Below are positions 1 to 7,288 of a stretch of DNA of 11,936 nt, piece by piece. The notes under the pieces are model-generated. The model was not told the DNA's origin and did no database searches. It saw only the letters and a list, made by a program, of their open reading frames with translations. The stretch spans positions 1-11,936 of the forward strand of contig USNC01000020.1 in the NCBI GenBank assembly GCA_900555915.1, read 5' to 3'. Positions within the stretch are counted from its first letter, which is position 1; every line of letters starts with the position of its first letter. The DNA comes from an uncultured Porphyromonadaceae bacterium. GTDB taxonomy: Bacteria; Bacteroidota; Bacteroidia; Bacteroidales; Muribaculaceae. A program made the position numbers and the translations under genes.

Positions 1-1267
1 TCCAAGCAGAACCATCGTATTTGTAGACAGCGTAGTAAGCGGTTGCCGCCACGTTGACCACCTTGCGCGGAGCGGAAGCGCTTTTGCCTGCGGGAGTGAT
101 CCCGGTCACGAGCATGTTGAAGAATTTGGGTGCGCCGCTGCTGTTGGATATGCTTGAGAAATAGCCGGTGAATGTGTATTTGCCGCCGTCTTCAAGTCCG
201 GCATAGAGATCGGCCGGGAACTGGTAGAGGCTGCCGGTCGCCGTGGCTGCTCCCTCTACGCTTACATTGTAGTAATTGCCGGAGATGGAGAGTGTGCCGG
301 TAAACTGCACATATTCAGCCGTGAAATCCTCAGTGCGGAGAATGGCGTTGTCCATATCCGCACCGGTCATCACCGCGGGAGCGGGGTATGACACCTTAGT
401 CTTGCCAACTTTGTTGATCACACTCGAAGCCGGAAGCTGGAATCCTTTGTTGTAGCTTCCTACCTTGCCGCTAACCTCGAGCTGCTCGCCGATTGCATAT
501 TCATTGATGTCATAATTCTTGCCTATGTAGACGAGTATCGATCCCCCCTTGTCGGTGAGGATGAAACCCTGCTTGCAGATACCTGTCACTATGCCGCTCA
601 CTTTGATGTCGTCGTCTTTCTTGATGTCGCCGAGCACGTCTGTCTCCTCGAACTTCTCTTCTGTTCCGAAGTTTGGGTCATAGTCGGCGCTGCTGTAGTT
701 GACCACTACATAATCTCCCGCTATGGCGTCAGGATATTTCTTTCCGAGCATATTGGGCAGATAGTTGGCGGCTGAATGTGATGGCGAGAATGCGGGAGCG
801 TAATTCTCCTCGCTTCCATACACCTCCATGTAGTCCTCTTCTGAAAGGCTCCACTGCTTGGCGGCGTTGAGTCCGATCATTTCCTCGGGAAGATTCTTTG
901 CTATCTTGTAGGTGATGTTGATGGAAGAACCTTCGGACAGTGTGAAATATTCGAAGTCGGGATCAGTGAGGAAGTTGGGGATATAGTCGGCCGGTGCGAT
1001 CGCGGCATTGAAGTAATGGAGCGAGCCCAGAGCCTTCAGATCGTCGTAGACACCGGCGGCTTTGGCCTTCTCAACATTGGCGGAGTTGGCGACCAGATTG
1101 TCGTAGTCTGCGTCAGTGAAAGTGTAGTCGAGGGTCTGCACGTTGGAGAAATCGGCGCCACCTTTGAATCCGTCAAGGTATTTGTCGTTCCAACTGTTTT
1201 CTCCACAGGACGCTATGCCCAAAGCTACAGCACTGAGAATAATTGAATTCTTTATGATTGTTTTCAT
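1..1267 (-). CDS. Surface lipoprotein with OB-fold-like regions, 3' end off the window
   Basis: The frame is open from an ATG at 1265-1267 to the left edge, giving at least 422 residues and no stop. The N-terminus is a lipoprotein signal peptide: a short basic start, a hydrophobic stretch and a lipobox ending ALGIAS-C with the lipidated Cys at residue 21. The mature end (CGENSWNDKYLDGF) resembles many Bacteroidales lipoproteins. Residues about 85-190 are an acidic, aromatic-rich module. Residues about 220-288 alternate short beta segments (IKVSGIVTGI, GFILTD, EQLEVSGKVG) like an OB fold, and about 316-392 look like a second one; DUF5689-type Bacteroidetes proteins have comparable regions, but I cannot confirm the family. 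It starts 11 bases after the TonB-receptor stop, so the two are likely co-translated and this is probably the receptor's cell-surface partner. The ligand is unknown. The gene is real with high certainty; its function is inferred. Confidence 0.85.
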   Translation of the reverse strand, partial: MKTIIKNSIILSAVALGIASCGENSWNDKYLDGFKGGADFSNVQTLDYTFTDADYDNLVANSANVEKAKAAGVYDDLKALGSLHYFNAAIAPADYIPNFLTDPDFEYFTLSEGSSINITYKIAKNLPEEMIGLNAAKQWSLSEEDYMEVYGSEENYAPAFSPSHSAANYLPNMLGKKYPDAIAGDYVVVNYSSADYDPNFGTEEKFEETDVLGDIKKDDDIKVSGIVTGICKQGFILTDKGGSILVYIGKNYDINEYAIGEQLEVSGKVGSYNKGFQLPASSVINKVGKTKVSYPAPAVMTGADMDNAILRTEDFTAEYVQFTGTLSISGNYYNVSVEGAATATGSLYQFPADLYAGLEDGGKYTFTGYFSSISNSSGAPKFFNMLVTGITPAGKSASAPRKVVNVAATAYYAVYKYDGSAW

Positions 1268-1278
1268 TGCGTGCAATA

Positions 1279-4002
1279 TTAGAAATTAACTTTTAGTCTC
1301 AGCGAGAATGTGCGTCCGAATGAATAGATGGCGTAGGTCACGTTGTCCCAGGCGCCGTTTACATTGTAAGGAGTCTGCGCATCCTTCACGTAGTAGTTGT
1401 CAAAGAGGTTGTAGACGTTGCCGTAGAGTGTGGCGTTCAGGCCTCCGATTTTGAAACTGTAGCTTGCCGAGAGATCGAGTTCGTTGCCGAAAGGTATCTC
1501 CCACGGGTCGGCAAGTGTAACCTCGCTGTTGACACCGAATGCGGAGTCGCCGCTGAGATAGAAGTCAGAGTAGTTGCGTGCGCTGAAAGTCCAGTCCGCT
1601 CCTATGCGGAATCCCTTGAAAGGTTTGAATTCAACGCCAAGTCCGCCGGTGGTCTGAGCCGAGCCGCAGACCTTGTGGTTTTTCTGATTCAGGATAGCCC
1701 ATGCGTGGTCGTCAGCCTTGATGCCGGATGCGAGTTTGCCGTTGTAGGTGTCGGCAAGAGGCATTCCCTGCTCGTTGTAGAAATAACCTTTCGGGTTGTT
1801 GCTCCATTTCCAGTCGCCGATCGACAGCATACCCTGAAGTTCAAACCAGCTGGTGGGTTTGTAGGCGAAATCCACTTCCACGCCGATGTGCTGTGCCGAT
1901 ACGTTCTCAAGGTTGAGGGTGTAGTAAGATCCTGCATCCTCGCCCGACTTTATCTGACCTTTGGCCTGTGTGTCGCGGTCGCAGCGGTCCATCCATTTTG
2001 TGAAATAACCGTTGATGGTAGCCGAGAATTTGGGTGAATGGAATCCGTAGCCGATTTCTACCGATCCAATCTTCTCATTGCGCGGATTGGGGTTGATGGC
2101 GTTGCTGGTCTCGGGGCTTAGGAATACGCCGCGCGAGAGGAACGGTGCCTTGGAGATGAAACCGCCGTTGGCGAAGATGTTGTTATGGCTGTCGATGTTC
2201 CAGTTGATACCGCCCTTGGCAGTTCCGCCGAGGAATGATTTCCAGGGTGTGGTGCCGTGTTCCTCGTCGTAGTAGAACATATCTTTCTTGCGATAGCTTG
2301 TCACGTTGAGCGAGCCTGCCGCGAAGGTAGTGACAGCTCCGTCGAGAAACTTGTATTCTGCCTGACCGTAGATGCCTTCCTGATGTGTGAAACCGTCATA
2401 GTTGCGGTAGACTACGTCGCCTACGCCAAGTTTCTCATACTGCCACATCGGGTTTGCAGCCGCGGCGTTGTTGGCCGGATTCACGTTCTTACGGTCGGAG
2501 TCGTCGATGAAGTATTTGCCGGAGAAGAGGTCGATGATCTCATTCCTGTGGTGGCCCACATAGTATCTTACGTCGACACCGCCGGTAAGGTAAAGTTTGT
2601 TGGGGATCACTTCGTTCTTGTAGGTCGAGACAAGGCCGTACCATTCATGGCTGTTGATGCTTCTTGAGAGTGCCATGAGCGATCCGCTGTTGGAAGCGGC
2701 GTTCAGGTCCTGGATGGCGCCGAAGTCGAATGTTCCGTCGGGACGTCTGAATTTAGTGGTGATAAATCCGTTGTCCGCACCGCGCCAGTTGTTGCGGTCG
2801 GTCGATGTGCGTCCCTGTCCGCTGTAGCCGCCGCCCGATGCGAGCGATACGTATAATGCGGATGAGAGCGACGAGCGCTCGTTGATCTGCCAGATGTGGT
2901 TGAGGGAGATGATGGGTTTATGATACTGGTTTCGGTATGCTGTGCGCTGACGACCCTCGTTGTCAAAACCATAACCGGGGTTGTATCTGTACATGCTTTT
3001 CCCATTCATATATTCCTTGGCATTCTGCCATTCCTGAATATTGAGCACGCCATACACGTTGTTTCGCTGGTTGTGCCATTGGGGAGCGCCGAATGCTGTC
3101 AGAGAGAGCTGATGGTTGTCGGAAAGTTTTTTCGATACATTCACGAAGTAGTTCCAGGCCTCGAATTCTGTGCCCTGAATGTAGCCGTTACCCCATTTGC
3201 GGCTTCCGAGCACGCTGATGGCCCAGCCGTTTTTCATGAGTCCTGTCGATACATTGAAACCGACATCGTTAAGACCGTCGTTGCCGGTGCCATACCAGAT
3301 GGAACCGCCCTTTTTCGCATCAAGACCCTTGGTGGTGATATTGATCGTGCCGCCGATGGAAGGAGAGGAAATGATGGCTGCTCCAAGTCCGCGCTGCGAC
3401 TGAAGGCTTGTGGTCACACCGCCGAGACCGGCGAAATTAGACCAGTAGATGCCACCCCATTCCATGTCGTTCATGGGGATACCGTTTACGAGGACGGCCA
3501 CGTTGGGAGCCTTGAATCCGCGCATGTTGATTTTAGCATCACCGTAACCTCCGCCGTCGGGAGTCGCCCATACGCCAGGTGTCATTTTCAGCACCTCGGG
3601 AAATTCCTTGTTGCCAAGTTTCGCTTCGATCTGGCCTGCGGTAAGTTCCGACATCGCGATCGGAGTCTCACGGGTGCGTGCCTTTGATGAAGTCACTAGA
3701 AGTGCGTGGGGCATGGGGTTTTCCGGATCCAGCACTATTGTGCCGACACTGGACTCTGCCTTGACTGACTTGTCTTTGTAGCCGACATAGGAAATTCTGA
3801 TTTCCTTTGTCTTGTCAGGTACGGAGAGTTTAAAGTTACCGTCGATGTCAACGGCTGTGGCGAAATTAGTGCCCGGCACGCTGACTGTGGCTCCGATCAG
3901 GGGTTCGCCCTGTGAGTCAAAAACGGATCCGCTGCATGTGTAGTTTGCCCATAGGGCGCTGCACATCATCATCAGTGCGGATAAGAGAAACAGTCTCTTC
4001 AT
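1279..4002 (-). CDS. TonB-dependent outer-membrane receptor with carboxypeptidase-regulatory-like N-terminal domain
   Basis: A 907-residue outer-membrane protein that should import a substrate using TonB/ExbBD energy. The frame opens at 4050, but I place the start at 4002 because the next residues (MKRLFLLSALMMMCSALWA) form a clean signal peptide with cleavage near A19, whereas the upstream 16 residues are polar and overlap the YitT stop. From that start, residues about 22-92 are a carboxypeptidase-regulatory-like beta sandwich (GEPLIGATVSVPG, DIDGNFKLSV, ISYVGYK). ETPIAMSEL near 112-120 may be the TonB box. Residues about 120-226 are the plug (INMRGF, VLVNGIPMNDMEWGG, SIGGTINITTKG). The rest is a barrel of aromatic, alternating strands ending in a C-terminal Phe (SLRLKVNF). 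It lies 44 bases after the YitT gene and 11 before a lipoprotein gene, a receptor-lipoprotein pair in the style of SusCD, but the partner does not look like SusD. The substrate cannot be told from the sequence. Confidence 0.93.
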   Translation of the reverse strand: MKRLFLLSALMMMCSALWANYTCSGSVFDSQGEPLIGATVSVPGTNFATAVDIDGNFKLSVPDKTKEIRISYVGYKDKSVKAESSVGTIVLDPENPMPHALLVTSSKARTRETPIAMSELTAGQIEAKLGNKEFPEVLKMTPGVWATPDGGGYGDAKINMRGFKAPNVAVLVNGIPMNDMEWGGIYWSNFAGLGGVTTSLQSQRGLGAAIISSPSIGGTINITTKGLDAKKGGSIWYGTGNDGLNDVGFNVSTGLMKNGWAISVLGSRKWGNGYIQGTEFEAWNYFVNVSKKLSDNHQLSLTAFGAPQWHNQRNNVYGVLNIQEWQNAKEYMNGKSMYRYNPGYGFDNEGRQRTAYRNQYHKPIISLNHIWQINERSSLSSALYVSLASGGGYSGQGRTSTDRNNWRGADNGFITTKFRRPDGTFDFGAIQDLNAASNSGSLMALSRSINSHEWYGLVSTYKNEVIPNKLYLTGGVDVRYYVGHHRNEIIDLFSGKYFIDDSDRKNVNPANNAAAANPMWQYEKLGVGDVVYRNYDGFTHQEGIYGQAEYKFLDGAVTTFAAGSLNVTSYRKKDMFYYDEEHGTTPWKSFLGGTAKGGINWNIDSHNNIFANGGFISKAPFLSRGVFLSPETSNAINPNPRNEKIGSVEIGYGFHSPKFSATINGYFTKWMDRCDRDTQAKGQIKSGEDAGSYYTLNLENVSAQHIGVEVDFAYKPTSWFELQGMLSIGDWKWSNNPKGYFYNEQGMPLADTYNGKLASGIKADDHAWAILNQKNHKVCGSAQTTGGLGVEFKPFKGFRIGADWTFSARNYSDFYLSGDSAFGVNSEVTLADPWEIPFGNELDLSASYSFKIGGLNATLYGNVYNLFDNYYVKDAQTPYNVNGAWDNVTYAIYSFGRTFSLRLKVNF

Positions 4003-4046
4003 AATTGTTTTTTGTTGGGTTATTAATGTATGGATTGTACTCTCAT

Positions 4047-5018
4047 TCAATGTCTGTCTTCGGTCAATGTCGTGGTATGGTTTTTCTTCGACTTGATCCT
4101 GACCTTATACATGTCGAAGCCTTTGCCGAAGACGCCGTTGACGGCACCCTGCGTGATGAAGGCGTCGTCGTCGATGCCTTTCACCAGGCGCATGATGCCC
4201 GGCGCCTCTATCTTGCGGCACCATACCATCAGTATCTTGATCGGTTTCTTGCTGTACCATCCTTCGCCGTCGAGCACTGTCACTCCTCGTTTCGCTTCGT
4301 TGTTGACGGCGTCGGCTATCGTCTGCCAGTGATGGCTGAAGATGATGAACTGCACAGCCTGGCGGTTGCCGGTGACGATCATGTCGGCGCAGTATGACGC
4401 TACGAAAGTCACAACGTAGCCGTAGACGATGAGGGGGACGCGGAATTCAAGCCGTTGTGCGATCGTTCCCTCGAACGGGAGGAAGATACTGCTGCTCACG
4501 ATAAGCATGTCGGTGATCACCATGGCGCGTCCGATGCTGACGTTGCTTAGTTTGGTGACCATCGTGGCCACGATGTCGGTGCCTCCTGTCGATCCGTTGT
4601 GGATCAGCACCGTGCCGACTCCGAGACCGCAGAGTATGGCTCCGAGGATGGCGCTGAGCGACATGTCGGGAAGTATCGGGTGGCTCAGGCTCATGAAGAA
4701 GGATTCGCCGATTCCTATGGCGATCGACACTACGGATGCACCGAAGATGGTGCGGATCACGAAGGTCTTGCCCACGATCTTGAACGACATTCCAAGCAGG
4801 ATAAGGTTGAGCACATATTGTGACACCGCTACCGGAATATATTCGTTGGAGGCGAAATATACGAGAGTGCCCACGCCAGACAGTCCGCCCATCACTATCT
4901 TATGCGGGAGTATGAACGCGCAGAAGCCGAAGGCATACATGAATATGCCTAAAATTATCATAACATAATCAAACACAAGGCTTTTTCGCGATGCGCTGAA
5001 TCCCAGGATTGTTTTCAT
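4047..5018 (-). CDS. YitT family integral membrane protein (DUF161 plus DUF2179)
   Basis: A 323-residue inner-membrane protein of the YitT family, whose transport or signalling role is not established. Residues about 15-215 hold five or six hydrophobic segments. They include the two repeated glycine motifs of the family: MGGLSGVGTL near 43-52, and NGSTGGTDIVATMV at 141-154. Residues about 218-305 form the soluble C-terminal DUF2179 domain (RGVTVLDGEGWYSKKPIKIL, then VNGVFGKGF). The length is a little above the usual 280-300 because of a polar tail rich in Lys and Thr. The ATG at 5016-5018 gives a short basic N-terminus before the first membrane segment. A Bacteroidetes-type -7 box lies only four bases upstream. 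It follows a terminator and precedes the TonB receptor by 44 bases, so it probably heads the second transcription unit; no functional link to the receptor is evident. Confidence 0.94.
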   Translation of the reverse strand: MKTILGFSASRKSLVFDYVMIILGIFMYAFGFCAFILPHKIVMGGLSGVGTLVYFASNEYIPVAVSQYVLNLILLGMSFKIVGKTFVIRTIFGASVVSIAIGIGESFFMSLSHPILPDMSLSAILGAILCGLGVGTVLIHNGSTGGTDIVATMVTKLSNVSIGRAMVITDMLIVSSSIFLPFEGTIAQRLEFRVPLIVYGYVVTFVASYCADMIVTGNRQAVQFIIFSHHWQTIADAVNNEAKRGVTVLDGEGWYSKKPIKILMVWCRKIEAPGIMRLVKGIDDDAFITQGAVNGVFGKGFDMYKVRIKSKKNHTTTLTEDRH

Positions 5019-5022
5019 ACCG

Positions 5023-5030
5023 CAAAATTA
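5023..5030 (-). promoter_or_regulatory. Candidate Bacteroidetes -7 promoter element before the YitT gene
   Basis: On the minus strand the bases read TAATTTTG, an exact match to the Bacteroidetes sigma-ABfr consensus TAnnTTTG. The matching -33 TTTG box is weak: 20 bases upstream one finds TTAAG. The element ends four bases before the YitT ATG, so a transcript from it would have almost no leader. The surrounding 5019-5100 stretch is very A+T rich, as expected for a promoter region. Placement is from consensus only. Confidence 0.45.
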
Positions 5031-5130
5031 CAAAAATTTCCTCAATATATCTTAATTTTTTTTAATGCAGTACCTGTTTTTTGTGTTAAAATCGATATGT
5101 TTTCGAGAAATTTTTCATGTGTGCGCTTAT

Positions 5131-5164
5131 AAAAAAGTCCGGCCCGGGTAGCGGGACTGGACTT
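5131..5164 (-). terminator. Rho-independent terminator after the PurF-like gene
   Basis: On the minus strand AAGTCC (5159-5164) can pair with GGACTT (5135-5140), enclosing a second short stem CCCG/CGGG, and the hairpin runs directly into a T tract (5131-5136). It sits about 140 bases past the PurF-like stop and about 110 before the YitT start, the right place to end the pyrimidine-purine transcript. A competing 8-base stem also exists: plus-strand ccggcccg at 5139-5146 against cgggccgg at 5179-5186. The remainder of the 286-base gap holds a short tandem repeat near the PurF-like stop and A+T-rich sequence; I see no gene in it. Confidence 0.75.
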
Positions 5165-5273
5165 CTGGATATCTTTATCGGGCCGGTTGTATCAACCTTG
5201 CCTGATGATTTTATGAAATGGGGTTCAACAATACTAATCTGAGATAAAAGTCATGAGACAAACCTCAAATAAA

Positions 5274-5305
5274 CTAAACTTATAAACTTATAAACTCATA
5301 AACTT
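5274..5305. repeat. Four tandem copies of an 8-base unit at the PurF-like stop codon
   Basis: The plus strand has four adjacent copies of ataaactt, two of them with a single base change (first base c in copy one, last base c in copy three). The array ends on the stop codon of the PurF-like gene. It overlaps one arm of an 8-base inverted repeat, ttcaagtt at 5304-5311 and aacttgaa at 5322-5329. It is short and A+T rich, so it may simply be a slippage-generated microsatellite. Confidence 0.7.
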
Positions 5306-7206
5306 CAAGTTGAGCTTGCGAAACTTGAATTCTCGAACCAGTCCACATAGGCCCTGTTGACCCGTCTGATACCGCCGGGAGTAGGGTAGTTGCCCGAGAA
5401 ATACCAGTCGCCGGGATAGCCCGGGCAGGCCTTGTGGAGCCCTTCTATGCTCTGATAGATTATTTCTATATCCGTGCCGTCGGGGCGCACCATCTCGGCT
5501 ATCTTTGCCGAGATCTCGTCGTCGGTGAAATGGGCATAGATGCTCTTCACGTGGTTGGTGAGAGGCTCTCCCTCTTTCTTGGCGAGTTCCTTCCTGCATG
5601 CGGAATAGACCGAGGCGAGCACATATTCCATGCCGCGCTGTCTGAGCAGAGCCACTGCTGCCTTGAATGCGATGAATTCCTCCATGCGGCTCATGTCGAT
5701 GCCGTAATAGTCGGGGTATCTTACCTGCGGCGACGACGACAACACCACTATCTTTTTCGGATTGAGGCGTGCGAGCATGCTGAGGATGGATTGCTTCAGT
5801 GTGGTGCCTCTCACTATGGAGTCGTCGATCACCACAAGCGTATCCTTCCCCTCTTTCAGGCAGCCGTAGGAGATGTCGTAGACGTGGGCGGCGAGATCGT
5901 TGCGCACGTCGCCCTCCGCTATGAATGTGCGGAGTTTTATGTCTTTTATGGCCGCTTTCTCTATCCTTATCTCGGAGTCCATGATCCGGCGAATGGCCTC
6001 GCGGGTCAGAGTCCCGTCGCTTTGCAGGGCGAGTATGCGTTCGGTCTTGTAGTCGTTGAGATAGTCTTCAAGACCTTCCACCATTCCGTAGAACGCCACT
6101 TCGGCTGTGTTGGGTATGTAGGAGAACACGGCGTCGGATATGTTGCCTTCTATCGATTCCATTATGGCGGGCACAAGCAGACGTCCGAGCTCCTTGCGCT
6201 CGCGGTAGATGTCGCTGTCGCTTCCGCGTGAGAAGTATATCCGCTCGAAACTGCATCTTGAGTTGGACCGCATGGGCAGAATGCGCTCGATCGTCGGCAC
6301 TCCGTCGGGCGAGACGAGCAGTGCTTCTCCCGGCTCAAGTTCGCGCACGTCCTCTTCTCTGACTCCGAATACGGTCTGGATCTGCGGTCTCTCGGAGGTG
6401 GCCACGATTATTTCGTCGTCGATATAGTAATAGGCGGGTCTTATTCCATTCGGATCGCGGAACACAAACACATTACCCGAACCTGTGGCTCCGCATATCA
6501 CGTAGCCGCCGTCCCATTCAGGTGCTGTGGCCTTAAGTACGTTGCGGATATCGAGTTCGTTCTCTATCAATTTCTCCAGCTGATGGTCGAGGTAGCTGTC
6601 GTTGCGCTCATCGCGGTGCCGGCGGTAGATGCGGTGGTTTTCCTTGTCGAGCGCGTATCCGAGCATCTCGAGAAGTATGATTGTGTCGCTGTGCAGGCGT
6701 GGGTGCTGTCCGCGATTCACAACCGAATCAAAAAGTTCCTCCACGTTGGTCATGTTGAAATTGCCACACATCAGCAGATTGCGGCTCCTCCAGTTGTTGC
6801 GCCTCAGAAATGGGTGCACGTATGCCATTCCGCTTTTCCCGGTGGTGGAATAGCGGAGATGTCCGATACTGATCTCTCCGATCATCGGCGCTTCCGATTC
6901 GGCTTGTTCGGGAGTCATATGCTCGAGATCGGCCTGGCTCAGAGTCTTGCCGATTCTGTTGAATATCTCCTGTATGGCCTGAGGGCCGAGTTCGCGTTCC
7001 CTCCATACGTATTCGTTGCCGGGCGCGGACTTCAGGTTGACCACGCCAACTCCGGCCCCTTCCTGACCGCGGTTGTGTTGTTTCTCCATGAGAAGATACA
7101 GTTTGTTGAGCGCATACGCGTATGTGCCGTATTTCTCTTTATAATAACCGATCGGTTTGCGGAGGCGAATCAGCGCGATTCCACATTCATGTTTTAATGG
7201 CTCCAA
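5305..7206 (-). CDS. Long PurF-like glutamine PRPP amidotransferase
   Basis: A 633-residue cytoplasmic protein of the PurF family, which makes phosphoribosylamine from PRPP and glutamine at the first step of purine synthesis. The N-terminal Ntn glutaminase has the nucleophile Cys8 (HECGIA), RGQEGAG at 46-52, GNFNMTN at 148-154 and RDPNGIRP at 250-257. The phosphoribosyltransferase half has the PRPP loop VVIDDSIVRGTT at 458-469 and YGIDMSRMEE after it. The start is TTG at 7204-7206: the next in-frame Met is residue 40, past the nucleophile, and the family begins a few residues before this Cys. The seven preceding residues would be removed to free Cys8. It is about 150 residues longer than ordinary PurF, with insertions spread through it. 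Cys318 matches one Fe-S ligand of Bacillus PurF, but the C-terminal CxxC is replaced (GDWYFSGNYPTP), so a cluster is unlikely. Bacteroidales often carry such a long homologue beside ordinary PurF, so its exact reaction is uncertain. It follows pyrB by 82 bases. Confidence 0.9.
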   Translation of the reverse strand: MEPLKHECGIALIRLRKPIGYYKEKYGTYAYALNKLYLLMEKQHNRGQEGAGVGVVNLKSAPGNEYVWRERELGPQAIQEIFNRIGKTLSQADLEHMTPEQAESEAPMIGEISIGHLRYSTTGKSGMAYVHPFLRRNNWRSRNLLMCGNFNMTNVEELFDSVVNRGQHPRLHSDTIILLEMLGYALDKENHRIYRRHRDERNDSYLDHQLEKLIENELDIRNVLKATAPEWDGGYVICGATGSGNVFVFRDPNGIRPAYYYIDDEIIVATSERPQIQTVFGVREEDVRELEPGEALLVSPDGVPTIERILPMRSNSRCSFERIYFSRGSDSDIYRERKELGRLLVPAIMESIEGNISDAVFSYIPNTAEVAFYGMVEGLEDYLNDYKTERILALQSDGTLTREAIRRIMDSEIRIEKAAIKDIKLRTFIAEGDVRNDLAAHVYDISYGCLKEGKDTLVVIDDSIVRGTTLKQSILSMLARLNPKKIVVLSSSPQVRYPDYYGIDMSRMEEFIAFKAAVALLRQRGMEYVLASVYSACRKELAKKEGEPLTNHVKSIYAHFTDDEISAKIAEMVRPDGTDIEIIYQSIEGLHKACPGYPGDWYFSGNYPTPGGIRRVNRAYVDWFENSSFASST

Positions 7207-7245
7207 AATGACTTTACCTTTATTGTTTACCTGTGGTGTGGTGAT

Positions 7246-7271
7246 GGCAGGAGTATATTCCGACTCCTGCC
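7246..7271 (-). promoter_or_regulatory. Intergenic hairpin between pyrB and the PurF-like gene
   Basis: A perfect 9-base stem (ggcaggagt at 7246-7254, actcctgcc at 7263-7271) with an 8-base loop lies in the 82-base gap. On the transcribed strand no T run follows it, so it is not a standard intrinsic terminator. It could stabilise the upstream mRNA end, mark a processing site, or pause polymerase. The stem is certain from the sequence; the role is inferred. Confidence 0.6.
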
Positions 7272-7288
7272 ACCTGTGTGTGCTCTGT

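Noticed and set aside
2896..3687. Plus-strand open frame of 263 codons
   Set aside because: It lies wholly antisense to the TonB receptor, has no family motif, and is explained by the codon bias of the real gene.
4003..4050. 16-residue N-terminal extension of the TonB receptor
   Set aside because: It would place a polar segment before the signal peptide and overlap the YitT stop; the Met at 4002 is the better start.
5230..5310. Short direct repeats as a possible CRISPR array or attachment site
   Set aside because: The units are 8 bases, directly adjacent and without spacers, and no cas gene, integrase or tRNA is nearby.
5434..6231. Plus-strand open frame of 265 codons
   Set aside because: It is antisense to the PurF-like gene, with a His/Val/Ala-rich composition typical of shadow frames and no recognisable domain.
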